The notes under the pieces are model-generated. The model was not told where the DNA came from and did no database searches. It worked only from the letters and a program-made list of their open reading frames with translations. Below, in pieces: positions 1 through 5,371 of a stretch of DNA of 5,371 bases. Location: the NCBI GenBank assembly GCA_023419995.1, contig JAEZXF010000458.1, forward strand, positions 1-5,371, read 5' to 3'. The position numbers and the translations under genes were made by a program. This stretch comes from Pseudomonadota bacterium. GTDB taxonomy: Bacteria; Pseudomonadota; Alphaproteobacteria; Rhizobiales; Rhizobiaceae. The number at the start of each line of letters is the position of its first letter. Positions within the stretch are counted from its first letter, which is position 1.

Positions 1-1
1 G

Positions 2-1087
2 TTCTACTACGCCACGCAGACGGCGACCGGGCCGGAGCGCGGCGACGTGCACAAGGTGGTCGTCGGCGACCGCACCTGCGACCCGGCCGACTTCACTTTG
101 CCTGCCGGGCGCGCGACCTTCGAGATCCACAACGCGTCGAGCCGGCCCATCGAGTGGGAGATCCTCGACGGCGTCATGGTGGTCGAGGAGCGCGAGAACA
201 TCGCGCCCGGCTTCCACTCGCTGCTGACGGCCAGGCTGAAGCCCGGCACCTACGAGATCACCTGCGGGCTGCTCTCCAACCCGCGCGGCACGCTGGTGGT
301 GACGCCCTCGGCCGAATCGGAGGCCGAGCGGGCGCGGCCGCCGGTCACCGCCTTCATCGGCCCGCTGTCGGAGTACAAGGTCTATCTCGCCACCCAGTCG
401 GGCGCGCTGGCCAAGGCGGCCGGGACGCTCGAAGCGGCGGTGCGCGCCGGCGATGCCGAGGCGGCGAAGGCGGCATGGCTCGCCGCGCGGCTGCCCTACA
501 AGCGCATCGAGGCGGTGACGGGCCGCATCGCCGACCTCGAGAACGCCATCGACCCCGTCTCCGACTATCTGGAGCAGCGCGAGCGGGATCCCGCCTTCAC
601 CGGCTTCCACCGCATCGAGTACGGCCTGTGGGGGCAGGGCACGGTCGAGGGGCTGCTGCCGGTGGCGGAGAAGCTCGCCGCCGACACCGCCGTGCTGAAG
701 GACAGGCTGAAGGCGCTGAAGCTGCAGCCTGAAGACCTCGCCGGCACGGCCGAGCGGCAGGCGCGGCGGCTGGGCGAGGGGCAGGTGCGCGACGGCGAGA
801 ACCGCTGGGCGTTCAGCGACCCGGCCGAGCTGGAGGCCAATCTCGACGGCATGGAGAAGAGCGTGCTGCTGCTCCGCCCGCTGGTCGCAGACGCCGCGCC
901 CGAGGTGGCGGCGGCGATCGACGCCGGCCTTGCCGCCGTCCGCGCCGCACTGGCGGAGCTGAAGGCGGGCGACGCCTATCCCGCCTACGACACGATCGGC
1001 GCGGAGGCGCGCGACCGGCTGGCGGAGGCGTTCCGCGCACTGGCCGAGGCGATCTCCGCGCTCAATCCCGCCATCGGCCTGGGGTGA
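2..1087 (+). CDS. efeO: EfeO, cupredoxin + M75 iron-uptake periplasmic protein (5' partial)
   Basis: Periplasmic component of the EfeUOB iron-uptake system, thought to bind iron (and perhaps copper) and pass it to the EfeU permease. The frame is open to the left edge, giving 361 visible residues. The true start lies upstream, so the GTG at 47 is internal. The first visible residues, FYYATQT, could be the end of a signal or anchor helix (inference). The cupredoxin domain spans about residues 16-100. It contains Cys26, the EfeO signature EWEILDGVMVVEERENIAPG (50-69) and Cys88 in TCGLLSNP. The M75 domain spans about 115-360, with the metal-binding HxxE motif as His203-Glu206 in GFHRIEYGLW. Cupredoxin and HxxE regions closely match E. 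coli EfeO as I recall it. The second half of the M75 domain does not: the usual KISGEE...RYS.TDLWDF block is replaced by a divergent stretch around residues 246-281. The stop lies 4 bp before efeB, so the two are probably co-transcribed. Family assignment is very secure. Confidence 0.95.
   Translation, partial: FYYATQTATGPERGDVHKVVVGDRTCDPADFTLPAGRATFEIHNASSRPIEWEILDGVMVVEERENIAPGFHSLLTARLKPGTYEITCGLLSNPRGTLVVTPSAESEAERARPPVTAFIGPLSEYKVYLATQSGALAKAAGTLEAAVRAGDAEAAKAAWLAARLPYKRIEAVTGRIADLENAIDPVSDYLEQRERDPAFTGFHRIEYGLWGQGTVEGLLPVAEKLAADTAVLKDRLKALKLQPEDLAGTAERQARRLGEGQVRDGENRWAFSDPAELEANLDGMEKSVLLLRPLVADAAPEVAAAIDAGLAAVRAALAELKAGDAYPAYDTIGAEARDRLAEAFRALAEAISALNPAIGLG
600..632 (+). repeat. 33-bp direct repeat, copy 1 (HxxE region of efeO)
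   Basis: Positions 600-632 are identical, base for base, to 2793-2825 in the EfeM-type gene. Both copies are in the same reading frame and encode GFHRIEYGLW around the metal-binding HxxE motif. The flanking bases differ (599/2792 and 633/2826). It reflects paralogy between the two M75 domains, possibly kept uniform by gene conversion. Confidence 0.8.
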
Positions 1088-1091
1088 TGCC

Positions 1092-2407
1092 ATGACAGAC
1101 ACGCGCGACACGAAAGCGAAGGTGGACACCAACCGCCGCGCCCTGCTCGGCGGGCTCGGGCTGGCGGCGGCCGGCTGCCCGTTCTCCGGCCTGATGACCG
1201 GGCAGGCACAGGCGAAGGCGCCGGCGCCGGGACACGTCACCGACGCGCCGATCCTCAACATCGCCTCGCCGGACGATCATGTGCCGTTCCATGGCGTCCA
1301 TCAGGCCGGCTTCGTCACGCCGCGCCCGGCGCACGGCATGGTCGCCAGCTTCCATGTCGTGGCGCAGACGCCGGACGATCTCGACGATTTGCTGCGCCGG
1401 CTGACGCAGCGCATCGCCTTCCTGACCGAGGGCGGCACGCCGCCCGAGCTCGACCCGCGGCTGCCGCCGGCCGATTCCGGCATCGTCGGCCCGGTGGTGC
1501 AGCCGGACGCGCTGACCGTGACGGTCGCGCTCGGCGCGTCGCTGTTCGACGACCGGCCGTGGCTCGCGCCGCTGAAGCCGGCGCGGCTTTCGCGGATGCG
1601 CGCTTTCCCAACGACGCGCTCGACGCGTCGCTGTGCCATGGCGACCTGACGCTACAGATCTGCGCCAACACGCAGGACACGACGATCCACGCGTTGCGCG
1701 ACGTGATCAAGAACCTGCCCGACCGGCTGGTGCTGAAATGGAAGCAGGAAGGCAACGTGCCGGTGATCGCCCCCGGCCCGGACGGGCTCGCCGAAAGCGC
1801 GCGCAACTTCCTCGGCTTCCGCGACGGCTCGGCCAACCCCGACGCGGCCGACAGGGCGCTGATGGAGCGGCTGGTCTGGGTCGGGCCGGAGCGCGGCGAG
1901 CCGCGATGGGCCGAGGGCGGCTCCTACCAGCTCGTGCGCCTCATCCGCAACTTCGTCGAGCGCTGGGACCGCACGCCGCTGCGCGAGCAGGAGCTGATCA
2001 TGGGCCGGGCGCGGGTGAGCGGCGCGCCGCTCGACAGGCTGGAGGCGAGCGAGTTCGAGACGCCCGACTACGGCGCCGACCCGGACGGGCTGGCGACGCC
2101 GCTCGATTCGCATATCAGGCTCGCCAATCCGCGCACGCCGGAGACCGAGGAGAACATCATCCTGCGCCGGCCGTTCAACTACTCGAACGGCGTGACGAAG
2201 GCTGGGCAGCTCGACCAGGGGCTGCTGTTCATCTGCTACCAGGCCGATCTGGAGAAGGGCTTCATCGCCGTCCAGCGCCGGCTCGATGGCGAGCCGCTGG
2301 AGGAATACATCAAGCCCGTCGGCGGCGGCTACTTCTTCGCGCTTCCGGGCGTGCGCGACGCCTCGGACTATCTCGGCAGCTCGCTGATGGCCGCCGTAAC
2401 CCGGTGA
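1092..2407 (+). pseudogene. efeB: EfeB, Tat-exported DyP-type heme peroxidase, disrupted by a frameshift
   Basis: EfeB is a periplasmic dye-decolourising (DyP) heme peroxidase of the Efe system. It is proposed to oxidise Fe(II) for uptake, and a role in removing iron from heme has also been claimed. The N-terminal part (from ATG 1092) has a Tat signal, NRRALLGG with Arg15-Arg16, a short hydrophobic stretch and a likely cleavage site near residues 41-43. It then matches E. coli EfeB through the LTQR.AFLTEGG and SLFDDR segments. That frame ends at a TGA at 1647-1649. The rest, from about [13 protein letters not shown], is in the -1 frame and ends at 2407. Joined within 1599-1610, the product is about 438 residues, close to E. 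coli EfeB (423). The catalytic set is intact: GFRDG with the distal Asp (codon 1823), proximal heme His in [10 protein letters not shown] (codon 2111) and distal Arg in LRR (codon 2165). A G-rich GGGGTG at 1081-1086 may serve as ribosome binding site. Cause unresolved: real mutation, sequencing error or recoding. No other decay is visible. Confidence 0.88.
1599..1630 (+). other. efeB frame-transition site with slippery-like heptamer and hairpin
   Basis: The reading frame that matches EfeB moves by -1 between about 1599 and 1610. In the upstream frame the codons GCT TTC CCA produce the heptamer T TTC CCA at 1604-1610, which fits the X XXY YYZ slippery pattern. A -1 slip there would yield MRAFPNDALD, which matches the EfeB family motif without gap. 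An inverted repeat follows: CGACGCG (1612-1618) and CGCGTCG (1624-1630), a 7-bp stem with a 5-nt loop. It begins only one base after the heptamer, closer than the usual spacing for stimulatory structures. Loss of one C from an original run of four would explain the same sequence, as would a lost base near 1599. The site is certain; its meaning is open. Confidence 0.6.
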
Positions 2408-2450
2408 GGACCGGGCCTTGCCCTACCCAGACCCCGTGATTCTCGAACCC

Positions 2451-2456
2451 AGGAGA
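2451..2456 (+). promoter_or_regulatory. Ribosome binding site of the EfeM-type gene
   Basis: AGGAGA lies five bases before the ATG at 2462 and is a good Shine-Dalgarno match. It fixes the start of the second M75 gene. The signal peptide begins directly at this ATG, which agrees. Confidence 0.8.
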
Positions 2457-2461
2457 TTTCA

Positions 2462-3280
2462 ATGAAGCTCACCCCCCTCTTCTCCGCCACGGCGATCACC
2501 CTGGTGATGGCCGGCGGGGCGCTGGCGCAGGTCGACGCGCTCGACCTCGTCGAGCCGATCGCCGACTACAAGATCTTCGTCACCGAGCGCACCGCCGAGC
2601 TGGTCGAGGGCGTCGACGCCTTCGTCGCGGCGGTCAAGGCCGGCGACGTCGACAAGGCCAAGGCGCTCTATCCCGCCGTGCGCGTGCCCTACGAGCAGAT
2701 CGAGCCGATCGCCGAGCTGTTCAGCGACCTCGACGTGGCCATCGATTCGCGCGCCGACGACTACGAGCAGGCCGAGGCCGACCCGGAGTTCCCCGGCTTC
2801 CACCGCATCGAGTACGGCCTGTGGGAGAAGGGTTCGACCGAGGGGCTGGACGCGGTGGCCGACAAGCTCGCCGCCGACGTCAAGGAGCTGCACGGCCGCA
2901 TCGACGGCCTGACCTTCCCGCCCGACAAGGTGGTGGGCGGCGCGGCGGTGCTGATGGAGGAGGTGGCCTTCACCAAGATCTCCGGCGAGGAGAACCGCTA
3001 CAGCCGCACCGACCTGTGGGACTTCAAGGCCAATTTCGACGGCGCTTACAAGATCGTTGAGCTGGTGCGGCCGCTGATCGAGGAGACCGAGGGCGAGTTC
3101 CTCAAGACCGTCGACGCCAATTTCGACAAGGTCTACACGACGCTCGAGAAGTACGAGGACGGCGAGGGCTACGTCTCCTATCTCGAACTGACGGATGCCG
3201 ACCGCACCGTGCTGGCCGCCGCGGTCAACACGCTGGCCGAGGACCTGTCGACCCTGCGCGGCAAGCTCGGGCTGGACTGA
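2462..3280 (+). CDS. efeM: EfeM-type periplasmic M75 (imelysin-like) iron-binding protein
   Basis: A 272-residue secreted protein consisting of a single M75 domain, the architecture called EfeM when it stands beside efeO and efeB. Likely a periplasmic iron-binding partner of EfeO and EfeB (inference from family and context). Residues 1-22 form a Sec signal peptide, with probable cleavage at GALA|QVDA and no lipobox. The M75 domain covers about 28-271. The HxxE metal motif is His114-Glu117 in GFHRIEYGLW, preceded by IAELFSDLD and DDYEQ. Later come FPPDKVVGGAA, KISGEENRYS and TDLWDF, and the end is LRGKLGLD. These blocks match the M75 part of E. coli EfeO almost position for position, more closely than the cupredoxin-linked copy upstream does. 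There is no cupredoxin domain and no sign of truncation. It lies 54 bp after efeB with its own strong ribosome binding site, so it is probably the last gene of the operon. A database may label it EfeO or an imelysin-family protein. Confidence 0.9.
   Translation: MKLTPLFSATAITLVMAGGALAQVDALDLVEPIADYKIFVTERTAELVEGVDAFVAAVKAGDVDKAKALYPAVRVPYEQIEPIAELFSDLDVAIDSRADDYEQAEADPEFPGFHRIEYGLWEKGSTEGLDAVADKLAADVKELHGRIDGLTFPPDKVVGGAAVLMEEVAFTKISGEENRYSRTDLWDFKANFDGAYKIVELVRPLIEETEGEFLKTVDANFDKVYTTLEKYEDGEGYVSYLELTDADRTVLAAAVNTLAEDLSTLRGKLGLD
2793..2825 (+). repeat. 33-bp direct repeat, copy 2 (HxxE region of the EfeM-type gene)
   Basis: Second copy of the repeat at 600-632, covering the codons of the HxxE motif (His at 2801, Glu at 2810). 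Identity drops at both edges although the proteins remain alignable. Confidence 0.8.
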
Positions 3281-3310
3281 CGGCCTCCCTCGGTATCCCG
3301 GGGGCCGAAA

Positions 3311-3340
3311 CGAAGCGGGCGGCCTTGGTCGCCCGCTTTG
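3311..3340. terminator. Probable bidirectional terminator hairpin between convergent genes
   Basis: Inverted repeat of 11 bp including one G-T pair: 3311-3321 (CGAAGCGGGCG) pairs with 3330-3340 (CGCCCGCTTTG) around an 8-nt loop. It sits 30 bp after the EfeM-type stop and 20 bp beyond the receptor stop on the other strand, where a shared terminator is expected. Neither side has a long T run: the plus strand continues TTTGCG and the minus strand reads TTCGTTTCGG. Termination strength is therefore uncertain. Confidence 0.65.
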
Positions 3341-3360
3341 CGTTCCGGAGTTCGGTGGCC

Positions 3361-5371
3361 TCAGAACTTCGCGTTCACGCCGACGAAGAAGCCGCGCCCG
3401 TCGCCGGGGATGAAGGCGGCCTGGTTGGGAGAGGCCTGGTCCACCACCAGCGTCGAGGCGGCATAGGCCGTGTCGAAGACGTTGGTGACCTCGGCGAACA
3501 GCGATACGTGCTCGTTGACGCGGTACTGCGTGCGCAGGTCGACCACGGCGTAGGGGTCGGCGTAGAGCGTGTTCATGTTGTCGACCGGCGTCTTCGACGG
3601 CAGCCAGCGCACCGCGCCCTGCAGCGTCCAGTTCTCGGTGGCGTCGTACTGCAGCACGGCGTTGACGACGTGGCGCGGCGCGCCGGCCAGCCGGTTGCCC
3701 TCCCGGATCGTGGCGGGGCCCGATACCATGTCGCTGCGGAAGCGGAAGTCCTGGTAGGTGTAGGCCAGCCGCGCGCTCCATTGATCGGCGATCTGCGCCG
3801 TCAGGCCGAGCTCGACGCCGAAATGGCTCGTCTTGTCTGCGTTGACTGCACCAAGCGGCGAACTCGTGACGTCGCGGAGGCTCAGGAGTTCGTTGTCGAT
3901 CCACGAATAGTAGACGGTCGCGTCCCACGCATAGTCGCCGCGGCTGCCGCGCCAGCCGGCCTCGACCGTGGTCGCGGTCTGCGCCTCGAGGTCGGGCGTG
4001 CGGAAGCCGGTGGGGTTGGTGTTGGGCGTGCCGCCGATCGCGGCGATCAGGTCGTCATGCGTCGGCGGCTCGAAGCTGCGGCTGACCGCGCCGAAGAAGG
4101 TCTGGTTCCCGTCGGGCCGCCAGGAAACGCCGAGGCTGGGCGACCAGCCGCTGTAGCGGCGCTCGTAGTCTGACAGCGGCACCAGCGCCGAGTCGACCGT
4201 GTTGTCGCGCGTGGCGTGCGAATAGGCGATGGCGGGCGAGATGGTGAAGCCGTCGCCGAACGGCACGTTGAGGCCGGCGTTGAGCGACAGCGAGGTGGCG
4301 TCCAGCTCGCTGTCCGCGAACATCGCTCCCGTCGTGCCGCCGGCATTGTAGTGATACTTGCGGTCGGCCGAGCCGGTTGTGTACTGCGCCGTCGCCTCGA
4401 ACAGCGGCAGCGCCGCGCTGGCGTCCGGCTGGTAGGCGTAGCGCACGACGCCGGTGGCGTCGCCGCCCTTCGTCATGCGCACGCCCGAGTTGATCGGGAA
4501 GCGGAACATGTCGTCGGTGTAGGTGTAGCCGAGCACGAGATCGAACAGGTGGGCGTCGAACTCGGCCGTGGTGCGCGAGCCGATCAGGAACTGCTCGGCC
4601 TCGCGGCGCGGCTTGTCGCGGACGACGTTGGGGCCGGGATAGCCCGTCGCCGGCCCGGTATGGACCTGCGACGGATCGGCCTTGAGGTAGTCCTTCGGCA
4701 GCGGGCCGGCGACGTCGAAGCCGAGATCGGTGTAGCCGAAGAAGATGCGGGTCTTCACGTTGTCGGACAGCTCGACGCCGACATTGCCGCCGACGTTGAT
4801 GCGCTGCGATTCGTTGTAGGTGCGGAAGCCGTCGCGGCGGCTGAAGTCGCCGTGCAGGTGGACGTCGTAGCCGTTGCCCTGGAAGCCGGCCTGGGCCGAT
4901 GCCCCGACCTGGCCGAACGAGCCGCCGCTGGTGCTGACCGACACGCCCGGCTGGCTGGACCCGGTCGGCGAGATCATGTTGAGGGCGCCGCCCAGCACGT
5001 TGGCGCCGAGGCGGTTGGCGGTGTAGCCGCGATAGACCTCGAGCGCGCTCGCCGTGCTCGGGTTCAGGAAGCCGACGATGTAGGAGCCGTCGGCGCGGTT
5101 GAGCGGCAGGCCGTCCTGCAGCATCAGGATGCCGCGCTCGACCGGGTTCTGCTGCAGGCCCGAGCCGCGGATCTGGATGCGCGGCTGGTCGTTGGCGCCG
5201 AAGAAGTCCTGCACGACGACGCCGGGCACGGTGGACAGCGCGCGCGAGGCGGTAAGGTTGGCGCTCTGCGCCATTTCCTCGCGCTCGACCAGCGCCACGC
5301 CCCCCGGCAGCACCGAAAGACGCTCCGACAGCGTCGAGCCCTCGACCGTGCCGGCCGAGATGACGATGGGA
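3361..5371 (-). CDS. TonB-dependent outer-membrane receptor, substrate unknown (5' partial)
   Basis: Outer-membrane beta-barrel receptor that uses TonB-ExbB-ExbD energy to import a ligand, probably an iron compound given the neighbouring Efe genes (inference). The frame is open to the right edge, giving 669 visible residues; signal peptide and start are outside. The first residues, PIVISAG, resemble a TonB box. The plug covers about residues 15-135 and shows the family pattern: ALSTVPGV, IQIRGSG (65-71), LQDGLPLN (84-91), EVYRG (111-115) and GGALNMIS (127-134). The rest alternates barrel strands and loops and ends in RGFFVGVNAKF, with the terminal Phe typical of outer-membrane proteins. The RLGANVLGGALN segment stands where many receptors have a LYG..A.GG.IN version. 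The overall plug style reminds me of the FecA/YncD-like group, but I cannot assign a ligand. It is convergent with the Efe operon and so has its own promoter outside the window. Any operator is not visible. Confidence 0.93.
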   Translation of the reverse strand, partial: PIVISAGTVEGSTLSERLSVLPGGVALVEREEMAQSANLTASRALSTVPGVVVQDFFGANDQPRIQIRGSGLQQNPVERGILMLQDGLPLNRADGSYIVGFLNPSTASALEVYRGYTANRLGANVLGGALNMISPTGSSQPGVSVSTSGGSFGQVGASAQAGFQGNGYDVHLHGDFSRRDGFRTYNESQRINVGGNVGVELSDNVKTRIFFGYTDLGFDVAGPLPKDYLKADPSQVHTGPATGYPGPNVVRDKPRREAEQFLIGSRTTAEFDAHLFDLVLGYTYTDDMFRFPINSGVRMTKGGDATGVVRYAYQPDASAALPLFEATAQYTTGSADRKYHYNAGGTTGAMFADSELDATSLSLNAGLNVPFGDGFTISPAIAYSHATRDNTVDSALVPLSDYERRYSGWSPSLGVSWRPDGNQTFFGAVSRSFEPPTHDDLIAAIGGTPNTNPTGFRTPDLEAQTATTVEAGWRGSRGDYAWDATVYYSWIDNELLSLRDVTSSPLGAVNADKTSHFGVELGLTAQIADQWSARLAYTYQDFRFRSDMVSGPATIREGNRLAGAPRHVVNAVLQYDATENWTLQGAVRWLPSKTPVDNMNTLYADPYAVVDLRTQYRVNEHVSLFAEVTNVFDTAYAASTLVVDQASPNQAAFIPGDGRGFFVGVNAKF

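Noticed and set aside
47..1087. efeO starting at GTG 47
   Set aside because: The frame is open to the left edge and such a start would remove the export signal from a periplasmic protein.
1559..2407. A separate gene starting at GTG 1559 for the C-terminal EfeB half
   Set aside because: The residues before RFPNDALD do not match EfeB, there is no convincing ribosome binding site, and the upstream frame matches the family up to about 1600. A frameshifted single gene explains the data better.
1633..2439. Plus-strand open frame overlapping the second half of efeB
   Set aside because: Arg/Ala/Gly-rich shadow of the efeB frame; the overlapping frame carries the DyP motifs and this one does not.
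2418..2444. Possible promoter between efeB and the EfeM-type gene (TTGCCC with a weak ATTCTC box)
   Set aside because: The -10 element is poor and the 54-bp gap fits read-through from the operon; I cannot support an independent promoter.
2459..3928. Long open frame on the minus strand across the EfeM-type gene and the end of the receptor gene
   Set aside because: It is antisense to two well-supported genes, is rich in Arg, Gly and Leu as expected of GC-rich shadow frames, and matches no family I recognise.
3325..4173. Long plus-strand open frame opposite the receptor gene
   Set aside because: It is a complement of the TonB receptor coding sequence with low-complexity Val/Gly/Arg content, and it begins inside the probable terminator.

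Overview
This GC-rich window, with strong G/C preference at third codon positions, looks like a piece of a proteobacterial chromosome. An alphaproteobacterium, perhaps of the Hyphomicrobiales, is most likely, but that is inferred from composition and protein flavour only. It carries the distal part of an Efe (EfeUOB-type) periplasmic iron-uptake operon. A convergent gene for a TonB-dependent outer-membrane receptor follows.

Layout: (1) positions 2-1087, plus strand: efeO without its first residues, encoding a cupredoxin domain joined to an M75 (imelysin-like) domain. (2) positions 1092-2407, plus strand: efeB, a Tat-exported DyP-type heme peroxidase. The two halves lie in different frames and the shift falls within 1599-1610. 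(3) positions 2462-3280, plus strand: a second M75 protein with a Sec signal peptide and no cupredoxin domain (EfeM type). (4) positions 3281-3360: a short convergent intergenic region with a strong GC-rich inverted repeat, probably a shared terminator. (5) positions 3361-5371, minus strand: a TonB-dependent receptor running off the right edge. The visible part starts at what looks like its TonB box and ends at the C-terminal phenylalanine.

Working model: the receptor may bring an iron source into the periplasm, although its substrate is unknown. EfeB oxidises ferrous iron or acts on heme, and EfeO and EfeM bind iron and hand it to the EfeU permease. efeU is not visible and would be expected upstream of the left edge. 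The gene spacing (4 bp between efeO and efeB, 54 bp between efeB and efeM) fits one transcript.

The points most worth checking are the efeB frameshift, which coincides with a sequence matching the X XXY YYZ slippery pattern, and the uneven divergence of the two M75 domains. The stand-alone copy looks much more like the E. coli EfeO M75 domain than the cupredoxin-linked copy does. I see no CRISPR array, tRNA, rRNA, insertion sequence or clearly new multi-gene system.
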